Shown: piece after piece, positions 7,744-17,628 of the stretch
Layout of the letters: every line of letters begins with the position of its first letter
Numbering within the stretch: the first letter of the stretch is position 1
Assembly (NCBI RefSeq): GCF_002272835.1
Contig: NZ_MLAO01000014.1
Location: 1-35,889 of the forward strand
From: Helicobacter sp. 11S03491-1
Lineage (GTDB): Bacteria; Campylobacterota; Campylobacteria; Campylobacterales; Helicobacteraceae
Direction of reading: 5' to 3'
Length of the DNA: 35,889 nt
Notes under the pieces: model-generated
The model's input: the letters and a program-made list of their open reading frames with translations, nothing else
Database searches by the model: none
What the model was told of the DNA's origin: nothing
Translations under genes and position numbers: made by a program

Positions 7744-8835
7744 TTACTCCTGTGTTAGCTCATGAATGAGTTCTTTTACGGTGATTATTTTTTCAATTCG
7801 ATAACCATTGGCCCCACTAAAATAAAGACCTTCTTGTTTGTCGCCCAAATGTCCCTTACCCAAACTATCAGCTATGCAATAGCCCACCGCTTTTGCCTCA
7901 ATACCTCGATGACATGGAGAAACACAATTACTAATACATTTGACTTTAGGGGCATTACCTTCTTGAAGTCTGCGAAGCACACCGATATTAATAGCCCTAG
8001 CCGGATATCCCACCGGAGATTTTACAAGTTTAATATCCTCTTTTTTGATATAAGGCAAGATTTCAGAATATGCCTTTGCATCACATTCTTTTGTCCCTAA
8101 AAATCTAGTCCCCATCTGCACGCCACTTGCACCTAATGATATCATCTTCTCAATATCTGCTCTATCCCATATCCCACCAGCTGCAACCACCGGCATTCCT
8201 CCCCAATTTTTGGCTTCTTCAACAATTTGGGGTACAAGATTTTCTAACTGAAATTCTTCTTTAAAACAATCTTCATACTTAAAACCTTGATGCCCTCCAC
8301 TCAAAGGTCCTTCAACGACAATAGCATCGGGAATTCTTTTGTATCGCTCCTCCCATCGCTTGCAAATAATGCGCAGAGCCTTTGCAGAAGATACGATTGG
8401 AATAAGGGCTACATCAGGAAAATTTTTTGTAAATTCCGGCATATTGGTTGGAAGCCCTGCACCTGTAACAATGATATTTGCCCCTGCTTCGCAAACATCC
8501 CTAACCACTCTTCCATATTCGTTGATTGCATATAAAATATTAGCTCCTAATGGATTATTCCCACATATTTTTCTTGCATTTTTAAATATTTCATTTAATG
8601 CATATTTAGAATAAAAATTAATAGTCTCAAAAGGCTTGGAAGAAACGATCTTTTCAACGAATTGCATTTTTTTGTAATAACCTGTTCCCACAGCGCTAAT
8701 AATTCCTAATGCACCTTCTTTAGAAACATTCCCGGCTAATTCATCCCAACTGATACCAACCCCCATACCTCCTTGAAATATGGGATATTTTATAATATGT
8801 TTCCCAATTTTTAACGGCTTTAGCACTGTATTCAT
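7744..8835 (-). CDS. Nitronate monooxygenase family FMN oxidoreductase
   Basis: A 363-residue flavin-dependent TIM barrel of the nitronate monooxygenase / 2-nitropropane dioxygenase family, which also includes FabK-type enoyl-ACP reductases. Visible marks: the N-terminal PIFQGGMGVGISWDELAG, the middle VVEGPLSGGHQGF with the conserved His, and the FMN phosphate-binding PVVAAGGIWDRADIEKMISLGASGVQMGTRF (given here in outline). A Cys cluster near the C-terminus (CISNCVSPC, about 305-313) is typical of the class that detoxifies propionate 3-nitronate or has unknown substrates. The gene sits between tyrS and amiA with tiny gaps, as I recall for H. pylori. The physiological substrate is not known from the sequence. 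Confidence 0.85.
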   Translation of the reverse strand: MNTVLKPLKIGKHIIKYPIFQGGMGVGISWDELAGNVSKEGALGIISAVGTGYYKKMQFVEKIVSSKPFETINFYSKYALNEIFKNARKICGNNPLGANILYAINEYGRVVRDVCEAGANIIVTGAGLPTNMPEFTKNFPDVALIPIVSSAKALRIICKRWEERYKRIPDAIVVEGPLSGGHQGFKYEDCFKEEFQLENLVPQIVEEAKNWGGMPVVAAGGIWDRADIEKMISLGASGVQMGTRFLGTKECDAKAYSEILPYIKKEDIKLVKSPVGYPARAINIGVLRRLQEGNAPKVKCISNCVSPCHRGIEAKAVGYCIADSLGKGHLGDKQEGLYFSGANGYRIEKIITVKELIHELTQE

Positions 8836-8853
8836 TTAGTCGTTTCCCTTAAA

Positions 8854-10104
8854 TTATTTGATTATAGCTCTTAAAAATTTTCTCTTTCCTATTTGGATAA
8901 TATATTCTCCTGATTCAAATTTATAGTCTTCCTCAATAATTTTTTGTTTATTTATTTTTAATCCTCCTCCTTTTATATCACGCCTAGCTTGAGAAGTTGA
9001 AGGGGCGAGATTGGCTAATTTTAACAATTGACAAATCCATATGCCCCTCTCAAATTCCATTTCCACAATCTCACTTGGGATCTCATCTTTTCCAAATACA
9101 CTATCAAATTCTTCTTTTGCACAAAGAGCTGCATCTAAAGTATGGTATTTTGTAGTTATTTCCAAGGCCAAATCTTCTTTTACGATCTTTGGATGTAAGC
9201 TACCATCACATACTCCGGCTCTTAAATCTGCTATCTCTTTAAGAGTTTTGACACTTAAAAGATCATAATATTTCCACATCAATTCATCAGAAATGCTCAT
9301 CATTTTAGCATACATTGAATTAGGTTTTTCTGTAACGCCAATATAATTTCCCAAACTTTTGCTCATTTTATTGACGCCATCGAGTCCTTCAAGCAATGGC
9401 ACTGTTAAGACAGATTGCTCTTTATTGAGTCCATAAGCCCTTTGCAAAGTCCTACCTACAAGCAAATTGAATTTTTGATCATTGCCTCCAAGCTCAATAT
9501 CACATTTGAGTGCGACTGAATCATACCCCTGCAAAAGGGGATACATAAATTCGATAATACTAATAGGACGATTTTCTTGATAACGTTTTTCAAAATCATC
9601 TCGCTCAAGCATTCTAGCCACCGAAAACTTGGAAGTTAAATCTACCAATCCTCCAACGCCCAACTCATGAATCCATTTGGAATTAAAACAAACTTCAGTA
9701 TGGTTAGGATTGAGAATTTTAAAAACCTGTTCTTGATAAGTTGCGGCATTTTTTTTAACTTCTTCTTTGCTAAGTTGTTTTCTTGTTTCGCTTTTGCCAC
9801 TCGGATCTCCAATAGTCGCTGTAAAATCACCGATCAAAAATTTTACATCCCCACCATATCTTTGAAAAGTAGCTAATTTTTGAATCAGAACCGTATGTCC
9901 TAAATGCAAATCAGGAGCTGTAGGATCAAACCCGGCTTTAACAATAAATCTTTGTTGGGTTTGATAATATCCGGCTATCAAAAAAGCTATATATTCCTCA
10001 CCGATAAATTCAGCACAACCTCTTTTGATTTCTGCCATTGCTTCTTGGACTTTTTCTCTTAGGGTAGCATCAAGGTTTGAATCTGGTTTATATTGGTTAT
10101 CCAT
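8854..10104 (-). CDS. tyrS: Tyrosyl-tRNA synthetase
   Basis: Class I aminoacyl-tRNA synthetase that charges tRNA-Tyr in the cytoplasm. The 416-residue protein carries the HIGH-type motif HLGH (67-70), tyrosine-pocket sequence IEFMYPLLQGYD (184-195), the KMSKS loop (246-250), and a C-terminal S4-like RNA-binding domain (about 355-416: SQARRDIKGGGLKIN). The length and architecture fit the bacterial TyrRS type with the long HIGH-proximal spacing (TyrZ-like group). It begins with ATG nine bases after spoT and is followed by the nitronate monooxygenase gene after 18 bases, so it is part of the pyrH-to-amiA transcription unit. Confidence 0.95.
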   Translation of the reverse strand: MDNQYKPDSNLDATLREKVQEAMAEIKRGCAEFIGEEYIAFLIAGYYQTQQRFIVKAGFDPTAPDLHLGHTVLIQKLATFQRYGGDVKFLIGDFTATIGDPSGKSETRKQLSKEEVKKNAATYQEQVFKILNPNHTEVCFNSKWIHELGVGGLVDLTSKFSVARMLERDDFEKRYQENRPISIIEFMYPLLQGYDSVALKCDIELGGNDQKFNLLVGRTLQRAYGLNKEQSVLTVPLLEGLDGVNKMSKSLGNYIGVTEKPNSMYAKMMSISDELMWKYYDLLSVKTLKEIADLRAGVCDGSLHPKIVKEDLALEITTKYHTLDAALCAKEEFDSVFGKDEIPSEIVEMEFERGIWICQLLKLANLAPSTSQARRDIKGGGLKINKQKIIEEDYKFESGEYIIQIGKRKFLRAIIK

Positions 10105-10113
10105 CGGTATTCC

Positions 10114-12258
10114 TCAGTTTTGATATGCATCTTTTAAACTTGTAAATTCTATCACTTTATATTTTCTAATGATTGATTCTTTGAGTGGTTTTATATCTTT
10201 TAATCCGGTTTCAAATAAAATCTCACAATGGGTAGAAAACTGACTTTTATATCCGGAATAAGAAAGCCCAATCACATTGCAATCATTCTTTGCTAAAGTA
10301 ATTAAAAAATTTGCTAATGTGCCTTTTTTATCTTCTAAAGCAACAATTACCTTAAAGGCTTTTTTTATTTTTTTTGCCCATTCTACAAATACCATAGGAA
10401 TACCCTGATTGATTTCTTCATTCAATTTATCACATAATTTATGATGCACAAATGCTTTTTGACCATTTATTATAGCTAAAATTTCATCACCGTATTTAGG
10501 ATGACAACAATAATCAAACAACACTTCATTTACATTTCGATTGGTATAGATCACAAAATTTTCCAAATCAATTTCTCTAATTTTAAGCATATTCATTCTA
10601 ATTTTAGCGAAAAAGCTTGATTCTGTGTTGAAACTTTGCTTGATTTTGTTTTTCAACTCTTGCAAAAATCCTATATCTTTTGTTGCTCTATAGATAGAAT
10701 TATCAAGCCCTTTCATGGAAATATATCTTTCAAATATTTTATAATTTTTACTAAAAATAGTTGCCAGAATATTAATAGCGCTTTTTCTCTCTATTTCACG
10801 AATTTGATTTTGACGTTGCAATCTCAAATGACTTTTTGCTTTTGAAGTTTTAACCGCATCTACCCATGTGCATTTGGGCACACTCTGCTCTACTGCAACA
10901 ATTCTAACAATATCTCCACTTTTCAAAGTTTGCAATAAAGAAGCTTTTTGATTGTTAATATAGGCTTCTTTAGCATTATTGCCCAATTCACTATGAACTG
11001 CATAGGCAAAATCAAGCGCTACCGCTCCTAAAGGCAAAGAATACGTATCTCCGGCAGGAGAAAAAACAATAATATCTTCTTGATACAAATCATTTTTTGC
11101 AAGCTCATAAAACTCTTCAATCGTATTATTTTGATACTGCAAATTATTCAACCATTCCAAACTGGGAACTATACCCCCGCTTTTATATTTCCAATGAGCA
11201 GCTATCCCGTATTCAGCGCTTCTATGCATATCAAAAGTGCGGATTTGAATTTCATAAACAGAAGATTCATCAAATATCGTAGTATGGATAGTTTGGTAAC
11301 CATTTTCTTTTGGCAAGGCAATATAATCTTTAAATCTTGAAACAATAGGCTTGAAATCCAGATGTATAATCCCCAAAACCTTGTAGCATTCAATGGGATT
11401 TTTTACAATAACCCTTACTGCCAATAAATCAAGGATTTCATCAATACTTACACCTTTTCTTTGCATTTTTAGATAGATTGAATAAGGTCGTTTTACTCTG
11501 CTTTCTATAAGAAAATCGGAATCTGAAAATCCGTTTGATAAAAGCATGCCTGTTAGTTTATCAATAAAATGATTGAGTCTAAGTGTTAGGGATTGTTTAT
11601 TTTCCTTAAAATAATTTTGAATTTTTTCATACTCTTGAGGAAATATATAATGAAACCCCTTGTCTTCAAGCTCATTTTTTATTGAAGAAATGCCTAATCT
11701 ATGGGCAATAGGAGCATAAACAACCAAAGTTTCTTCAGAAATACGGATTTGTTTTTCATGAGGAAGTGCCTCAAGAGTAAGCATATTGTGCAATCTATCA
11801 CTAATTTTTATTACCAATGCCCTAGGATCTCTAATAGCAGCAACAAGCATTTTTCTAAACGAGAGAGCAGAAGTAACAAGTTTTTGACTAGGATGATTAG
11901 GACTTAGTTCTTCTTTTCGAATTTCAACAATTTTGGTAAGCGCATCAACCAAAACAGCTACATCATCACCAAATTCACGTTTAACCACTTCAATATCACA
12001 CATTGTATCTTCAACAACATCATGGAGAAGAGAGGAGCAAATCATAGCTTCATCCCCTCCATAAAATGCAACAATACAAGCTACACAAATTGGATGGACA
12101 ATATAAGAATGCCCACTTTTTCTTTTTTGTCCTTGGTGATATTTTGTAGCAATATCAAGAGCACTTTGAATCTTGTGAGTAACTTTTGTTAGACCAAAAA
12201 GAATATCTATTGCTTCTTTTTCTGTGCTAATGTGCTTTAAGGTATCAAAAAATTCCAA
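10114..12258 (-). CDS. spoT: Bifunctional (p)ppGpp synthetase/hydrolase SpoT
   Basis: RelA/SpoT homologue of 714 residues controlling the stringent response alarmone (p)ppGpp. Domains in order: HD hydrolase with HPI at about 55 and the metal-binding HDVVEDT (H79, D80); synthetase domain with RVKRPYSIYLKMQ (about 258-270) and the substrate loop ENGYQTIHTT; TGS domain (about 390-450); C-terminal ACT domain (about 640-705). Both catalytic halves look intact, consistent with a sole bifunctional RSH enzyme as in other Helicobacter. The start is TTG at 12258: an in-frame TAA lies two codons upstream, no ATG is near, and AAAGG precedes it at the end of rpoZ. It lies just after rpoZ, the RNA polymerase subunit that forms part of a ppGpp-binding site in some bacteria. 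Confidence 0.94.
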   Translation of the reverse strand: MEFFDTLKHISTEKEAIDILFGLTKVTHKIQSALDIATKYHQGQKRKSGHSYIVHPICVACIVAFYGGDEAMICSSLLHDVVEDTMCDIEVVKREFGDDVAVLVDALTKIVEIRKEELSPNHPSQKLVTSALSFRKMLVAAIRDPRALVIKISDRLHNMLTLEALPHEKQIRISEETLVVYAPIAHRLGISSIKNELEDKGFHYIFPQEYEKIQNYFKENKQSLTLRLNHFIDKLTGMLLSNGFSDSDFLIESRVKRPYSIYLKMQRKGVSIDEILDLLAVRVIVKNPIECYKVLGIIHLDFKPIVSRFKDYIALPKENGYQTIHTTIFDESSVYEIQIRTFDMHRSAEYGIAAHWKYKSGGIVPSLEWLNNLQYQNNTIEEFYELAKNDLYQEDIIVFSPAGDTYSLPLGAVALDFAYAVHSELGNNAKEAYINNQKASLLQTLKSGDIVRIVAVEQSVPKCTWVDAVKTSKAKSHLRLQRQNQIREIERKSAINILATIFSKNYKIFERYISMKGLDNSIYRATKDIGFLQELKNKIKQSFNTESSFFAKIRMNMLKIREIDLENFVIYTNRNVNEVLFDYCCHPKYGDEILAIINGQKAFVHHKLCDKLNEEINQGIPMVFVEWAKKIKKAFKVIVALEDKKGTLANFLITLAKNDCNVIGLSYSGYKSQFSTHCEILFETGLKDIKPLKESIIRKYKVIEFTSLKDAYQN

Positions 12259-12273
12259 ATTTTAATATGCCTT

Positions 12274-12492
12274 TTATAGATTTTTTTCATCAATTCTATC
12301 GATGCTTATCTTACCCTCAGCAATTTCTTTCATCGCAATATCAGAAAGTTTATTATGTTTTAAATCCATATCTACCAAAGGCTTCGCCCCTGCACACAAT
12401 TGCTTAACTCTGGAAAATACCAAGTTAGAAAGCAAATACCTGTCATTACCAATTTTTTCCAGTGCTTTTGCTACGATTTCTTCTGTTCTCAA
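12274..12492 (-). CDS. rpoZ: RNA polymerase omega subunit
   Basis: A 72-residue omega subunit, which helps assemble RNA polymerase by holding the beta-prime chain. The N-terminal RTEEIVAKALEKIGNDRYLLSNLV matches the core helix region of omega, though the usual second-residue pattern (MARVT) is replaced by RTEE, as in Campylobacterota. The start is TTG at 12492, with AAGGAT six bases before it. It lies 28 bases after pyrH and 15 bases before spoT, giving the order pyrH-rpoZ-spoT; rpoZ-spoT adjacency is widespread in bacteria and supports the call. Confidence 0.88.
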   Translation of the reverse strand: MRTEEIVAKALEKIGNDRYLLSNLVFSRVKQLCAGAKPLVDMDLKHNKLSDIAMKEIAEGKISIDRIDEKNL

Positions 12493-12520
12493 GTTTTATC
12501 CTTATTTTAAAATTTGGTTG

Positions 12521-13252
<732 letters not shown>

Positions 13253-13284
13253 CTAGATTTAATTCCCTTTATCAATCAGGTAAT

Positions 13285-13290
13285 TCTATA
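13285..13290 (-). promoter_or_regulatory. Putative -10 box for pyrH cluster
   Basis: Reads TATAGA (within TATAGAAT) on the minus strand, about 48 bases before the pyrH ATG, in the gap following bioA. Motif-based only. Confidence 0.35.
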
Positions 13291-13300
13291 GGATTCTTAC

Positions 13301-14599
13301 TTAATATTGAATTTGTTTAAAAATACTTTTGAGAGTATCAAATACAAATTCTACTTCTTCTTGGGTGATGACATAAGGGGGCATGAAATAAATCGTATTC
13401 CCCAAAGGTCGCAATAAAAGTCCTTTTTTTAATCCTGCTTCAAAAATTTCCAACCCTACCCTTCTTCCTTGCCCAAACCCTACCAAATCAAAAGCAAATA
13501 CCATCCCTTGATGACGTATATTAGCAACAAAATCAAATTCCTTTAGCTTTTGGATAGTCCGGATAATAAATTGGGCAAGTATTTTGTTGTTTTCAATCAC
13601 ATTCTCTGTAGCAAAAATATCAAGTACAGCATTTGCACAAGCGCATGCTAAAGCATTTCCTGTGTAACTATGAGAGTGTAAAAATGCTTTTTGATCTTCA
13701 TAAGGAGCATAAAATTTTCCATAAGTTTGATTAGATACCATGACAACAGATAAAGGCATATACCCGCCACTAAGTCCTTTTGAAAGACACAAAAAATCCG
13801 GAATCACTCCACATTGCTCATAAGCAAATAAACTCCCACTCCTCCCAAATCCCACAGCAATTTCATCAAAAATAATATAAATCCCCCTATCCCGACACAT
13901 TTCGCAGGCTTTTTGAATGTAACCGGGAGCATACATATGCATATTTCCGGCACACTGGATAAGGGGTTCTAAAATAAAAGCAGCTATATTTTCCCCTTCA
14001 ACATCTAAAATTCTTTCTAATGCTCTAAGCGCAACAAAAATATCCTCCTCGCTTTTTGGAACAGGAGTTTGCAAACATTCAATCAAAATTTGACTGTAAG
14101 TTTTTTTGTAAAGCTCTACAGCCCCAACCGATAATGCGCCAATTGTTTCACCATGATAAGAATTGCTCAAAGATAAAAATTTAGGGCGTTTCTTACCATC
14201 AAGCAAATGGGCATGATAACTCATTTTTAAAGCAACTTCTACACAAGAAGATCCATTGTCTGCATAAAAACATTTATCAAGCCCTTTTGGAGTGAGTTTT
14301 ACCAAACGAGTAGAAAGCCTTACAATTTCTTCATGAGTGAAACCTGCCAAAATAACATGCTCAAGTTTGTCAATTTGTTCCTTGAGTTTGGAATTAATAT
14401 AACTATTGCTATGCCCAAAAAGATTTACCCACCAACTGCTCACACAATCAATATAAGCATTCCCCTCAAAATCATACAGATAAACGCCCTTGCCACTCCT
14501 TATGGGTACTATAGGCAATTTTTCATGATCTTTCATTTGCGTGCAAGGATGCCAGATTGTTTGCATATCTAATTTAATAATTTCTTCTGTATTCATCAT
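13301..14599 (-). CDS. bioA: Adenosylmethionine-8-amino-7-oxononanoate aminotransferase
   Basis: PLP-dependent class III aminotransferase making 7,8-diaminopelargonate from KAPA, the antepenultimate step of biotin synthesis. The 432 residues contain the N-terminal [12 protein letters not shown] typical of BioA, the cofactor region [16 protein letters not shown] (114-129), the Asp of [10 protein letters not shown] (about 245), and the Schiff-base lysine K274 in [14 protein letters not shown]. Other bio genes are not in the window. It is read away from the SurA-like gene, with which it shares a 152-base divergent promoter region; AAGGA precedes an ATGATG, so either of two adjacent Met codons may start the protein. 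Confidence 0.94.
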   Translation of the reverse strand: MMNTEEIIKLDMQTIWHPCTQMKDHEKLPIVPIRSGKGVYLYDFEGNAYIDCVSSWWVNLFGHSNSYINSKLKEQIDKLEHVILAGFTHEEIVRLSTRLVKLTPKGLDKCFYADNGSSCVEVALKMSYHAHLLDGKKRPKFLSLSNSYHGETIGALSVGAVELYKKTYSQILIECLQTPVPKSEEDIFVALRALERILDVEGENIAAFILEPLIQCAGNMHMYAPGYIQKACEMCRDRGIYIIFDEIAVGFGRSGSLFAYEQCGVIPDFLCLSKGLSGGYMPLSVVMVSNQTYGKFYAPYEDQKAFLHSHSYTGNALACACANAVLDIFATENVIENNKILAQFIIRTIQKLKEFDFVANIRHQGMVFAFDLVGFGQGRRVGLEIFEAGLKKGLLLRPLGNTIYFMPPYVITQEEVEFVFDTLKSIFKQIQY

Positions 14600-14632
14600 A
14601 ATTCCTTAAGATTTTAATCCAAATAAAGCCTA

Positions 14633-14638
14633 ATTTTA
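14633..14638 (-). promoter_or_regulatory. Putative -10 box for bioA
   Basis: Reads TAAAAT on the minus strand, 34 bases before the bioA start, in the divergent region shared with the SurA-like gene. Confidence 0.3.
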
Positions 14639-14649
14639 GCCATTTTTGA

Positions 14650-14655
14650 TATAAT
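14650..14655 (+). promoter_or_regulatory. Putative -10 box for SurA-like/ftsA/ftsZ operon
   Basis: Perfect TATAAT, preceded by TTTTGA, on the plus strand. It would give a leader of about 90 bases that includes the palindrome at 14701-14720. Confidence 0.5.
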
Positions 14656-14700
14656 CCCTCCATAAAAATAATAATAGAGTAAAATATTAAGCAATTTTTA

Positions 14701-14720
14701 TAGAATTTTATAAAATTCTA
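14701..14720. promoter_or_regulatory. Perfect 20-bp palindrome in ftsAZ operon leader
   Basis: TAGAATTTTA followed by its exact reverse complement, with no loop. It lies downstream of the inferred transcription start and 32 bases before the SurA-like ATG. It could be an operator for a dimeric regulator or arise by chance in AT-rich DNA; a hairpin would need some bases of the centre as loop. Confidence 0.4.
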
Positions 14721-14751
14721 AATAGATTATATTTAAGGACTTTTTAAAAAA

Positions 14752-16200
14752 ATGATAGAATGGATGCAAAAACACAAAAAATACCTTGTAATCACCATAT
14801 GGATAAGCACAATTGCTTTTATTGCAGCGGGTATGATTGGATGGGGTCAATATAACTTTTCTATTTCAGGAGATAGTATTGCCAAAGTAGGGCAAATAGA
14901 AATTAATGCTCAAGAATACAATCAAGAATATACCCGAATTTATAATGCCTATGCACAAGCATTAGGAAATGATTTTGATCAAGAACAAGCAAAAGCCATA
15001 GGATTAGATAAAATGGCAATAGAATTCTTAATCAACCAAGCTCTCTTAAGAAATTTTGCCCTTGATTTGGGACTCCGCATTAAAGATTCCGAAGTTATTG
15101 ATGAAATTACCCATACAGATACCTTTCAAAACAATGGACATTTTGATGAAGTTCTGTATAAAAAAATTCTTCAAGACAACAACTATCGTCCTTCTGATTT
15201 TGAAAAAAATGTCCGAAACGCCCTCTTAATGCAAAAAATTACTGCCTTATTACCCGATACTATCACGCCTCTTGAGTTAGATAGCGTATCTTTAGCCTTC
15301 AAACTTCAAGACAAACTTGAAATATTGATTTTAGATACTAAAAATATCAAACCCAAAATTTCAGACACAGAACTCAAAGACTTTTGGACAAAAAATAAAA
15401 ATGATTACCAAAATCCTGCACAATTTGAGATCCAATATATTTTTGTCAAATCCGGTGATGAATCCTTTAGTCAAACAGATCTTCAAAACTACTATAATGA
15501 AAATAAGAGTCTTTATCTTGATGATAAAGGTGAATTAGAAACTTTCAAACAAGCTCTAAAAAAAATCCAAAAAGATTTTCAAATGCAAAAAGCTCAATCC
15601 CAAGCTATTAAAGATTACTTGGCATTGAAAAAAAATGAAGCAAAAAATATTCAAAATAAAACGATCATTGAGAATACCCCCGGATATTCTACAGAAATTA
15701 TGCAAGCACTTCAAAATGCTAAAATCAATGATACAATAAAACCTTTACCTTATGAAGATGGTTATATAACATTTAAACTTATTACCAAAAAAGATACTCA
15801 TCCCAAAAGTTTTGAAGAAGCAAAACAACAGGCTCTAAAAGATTTGGAAGAAACAAAAAAGATGCAGCTCCTAAAGCTTCAAGCCCAAAATCAACTGGAT
15901 AATTTTAAAGGCAAAAGTATTGGATTTGTTTCTGCTTTTAAAGGTAAAATTGAAGGATTGGATACCAATGAAACAGCTAGCCTTATCAAACAAGTTTTTA
16001 GTAGCCAAAAAAAGTCAAATTTTGCTATAATTAATCAAAAAGCAGTTCTATATCGCATTATAGATCAAGATTTCAAAGCCCCGCTTGAAGATGAAAATAC
16101 TATAATGTTAATGACAAAGAACTTTAAAGCGCAATATTTTGATAAAATGTTGATAGATTATTTAAAACAAAAATATACTATCAAAAGATACCAATATTAG
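14752..16200 (+). CDS. SurA/PpiD-like periplasmic folding factor
   Basis: A 482-residue protein anchored by one N-terminal transmembrane helix (about 12-32) with the rest in the periplasm. The region after the anchor (about 40-200) matches the SurA N-terminal chaperone domain, with the typical VGQIEINAQEYNQEY start seen in PpiD and SurA relatives. A central segment beginning EIQYIFVKS looks like the start of a parvulin fold, but it soon becomes Lys/Gln-rich and the parvulin active-site pattern is not evident, so isomerase activity is doubtful. PpiD-type proteins help outer membrane and secreted proteins fold at the inner membrane. The gene directly precedes ftsA, with a 9-base gap, an arrangement I recall for H. 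pylori (HP0977-ftsA-ftsZ). It may be co-transcribed with the division genes. Confidence 0.75.
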   Translation: MIEWMQKHKKYLVITIWISTIAFIAAGMIGWGQYNFSISGDSIAKVGQIEINAQEYNQEYTRIYNAYAQALGNDFDQEQAKAIGLDKMAIEFLINQALLRNFALDLGLRIKDSEVIDEITHTDTFQNNGHFDEVLYKKILQDNNYRPSDFEKNVRNALLMQKITALLPDTITPLELDSVSLAFKLQDKLEILILDTKNIKPKISDTELKDFWTKNKNDYQNPAQFEIQYIFVKSGDESFSQTDLQNYYNENKSLYLDDKGELETFKQALKKIQKDFQMQKAQSQAIKDYLALKKNEAKNIQNKTIIENTPGYSTEIMQALQNAKINDTIKPLPYEDGYITFKLITKKDTHPKSFEEAKQQALKDLEETKKMQLLKLQAQNQLDNFKGKSIGFVSAFKGKIEGLDTNETASLIKQVFSSQKKSNFAIINQKAVLYRIIDQDFKAPLEDENTIMLMTKNFKAQYFDKMLIDYLKQKYTIKRYQY

Positions 16201-16209
16201 GAGGCAAAT

Positions 16210-17604
16210 TTGAGTCATACAATACTCGGGATAGACATAGGCTCTAGCAAAATCTGTTCTATAATTGCCGAAGTAAAAGACGGTATCCCTCAAATCATTG
16301 GCACAGGCACTCAAAAATCACAAGGAGTGAAAAAAGGCGTTATTGTCAATATTGAGCTTGCCAGTAGAGCCATCAAAAATTCCATTAGTGATGCCAAAAG
16401 AATGGCAGGATTAGATAATATCAATAAAGCTATTGTGTCCATTTCCGGAGCTTACACCAAAAGCATCAATAGTTCAGGGGTTGTTAATATTCCCGGGAGT
16501 GAGATTGGTATTAAAGAAATTAGTCGCGTCCTTGAAACTGCTCTCTATAATGCTTCTATTCCTTCTGAATATGAAATTGTCCATGTGCTTCCTTATAAAT
16601 TTAAACTTGATGATCAAGATTTTATTGAAGATCCTATGGGCATGAATGGGACAAGATTAGAAGTCTTTGTCCATATTGTTACTGCCCAACGTACAAGCTT
16701 AGAAAATCTAAAAAAATCTGTCCGCTTAGCCGGCATGGAAATTGAGAATATTGTCTTGTCTGCTTATGCCGCTTCTATTGCTGTGCTTAGTGATGACGAA
16801 AAAGAACTCGGGGTTGCTTGCATTGATATTGGAGGAAGCACTTGTGAGTTGATGATCTATGAGGGCAATTCCATGAAATATAATGATTTTTTGGGCGTAG
16901 GTTCTCATCATATTACAAGCGATCTGGCAATGGTATTAAACACTCATATTGCTGCTGCTGAAACAGTCAAAATTAATTATGGCAATCTTTCTTCTACACA
17001 AGAAACACCACAAAGAATTGAAGTACCCTCAATTGGGACAGATGATACCAAACATTTCATTACCTTAACAACCGCACAAGAAGTGATTCATTCACGCGTA
17101 GTGGAGACATTAAGCATATTGGCAAAATCTATTATCAAAAGCGGTCTTAAAGATCAACTTGGAGCAGGCGTTGTCCTTACCGGTGGCATGCTCAATATGT
17201 CAGGCATTGATGATATTGCAAGAGCAATTTTTCAAAGGATGCCCGTAAGAGTTGCTAAACCTATCGAAACAGCAGGACTCTTTGAGGAACTCAAAGATCC
17301 TGATAATTCTGTAGCTATTGGTCTGATATGGTATGGAGCAGGAAAATATACCAATTATGAAAAAGATTCTGAGAAAAATATTCGATATAAAAAAGATAAG
17401 TCAAATATCGATCCTACGCCTACTCAATATTCTCAACAAAGAAGTTTCATTGGAGCAGATCTTACAAATCTTAAGGAAGAAATTATGAAAAGTGAGCAGA
17501 AAATTCAAAAAAAAGATATAATTAATGATATAAATAGTGTTAATAGTGCTAAAAATAATAAGATAAGCAATATTTTTGCACGATGGGCGTCAAAATTATT
17601 CTAA
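16210..17604 (+). CDS. ftsA: Cell division protein FtsA
   Basis: Actin-like ATPase that tethers FtsZ to the membrane and recruits the divisome. The 464 residues show the phosphate-1 loop GIDIGSSKICSI near the N-terminus, the SHS2/1C domain (about 85-165), the phosphate-2 loop CIDIGGSTCELMIY (about 200-213) and the adenosine motif VVLTGGMLNMSGI. A poorly conserved linker (about 380-445) leads to the amphipathic membrane-targeting helix NIFARWASKLF at the very end. The start is TTG, only five bases after a strong AGGAGG; the non-ATG start may keep FtsA below FtsZ. ftsZ follows after 24 bases. Confidence 0.95.
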   Translation: MSHTILGIDIGSSKICSIIAEVKDGIPQIIGTGTQKSQGVKKGVIVNIELASRAIKNSISDAKRMAGLDNINKAIVSISGAYTKSINSSGVVNIPGSEIGIKEISRVLETALYNASIPSEYEIVHVLPYKFKLDDQDFIEDPMGMNGTRLEVFVHIVTAQRTSLENLKKSVRLAGMEIENIVLSAYAASIAVLSDDEKELGVACIDIGGSTCELMIYEGNSMKYNDFLGVGSHHITSDLAMVLNTHIAAAETVKINYGNLSSTQETPQRIEVPSIGTDDTKHFITLTTAQEVIHSRVVETLSILAKSIIKSGLKDQLGAGVVLTGGMLNMSGIDDIARAIFQRMPVRVAKPIETAGLFEELKDPDNSVAIGLIWYGAGKYTNYEKDSEKNIRYKKDKSNIDPTPTQYSQQRSFIGADLTNLKEEIMKSEQKIQKKDIINDINSVNSAKNNKISNIFARWASKLF

Positions 17605-17623
17605 GAAAGGTAAAAGAAAGGTA
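17603..17623 (+). promoter_or_regulatory. Duplicated ribosome binding site before ftsZ
   Basis: The 10-mer AAGAAAGGTA occurs twice, 11 bases apart (17603-17612 and 17614-17623). The second copy places AAAGG seven bases from the ftsZ ATG; the first overlaps the ftsA stop and is too far upstream to serve directly. Confidence 0.5.
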
Positions 17624-17628
17624 GAAAA

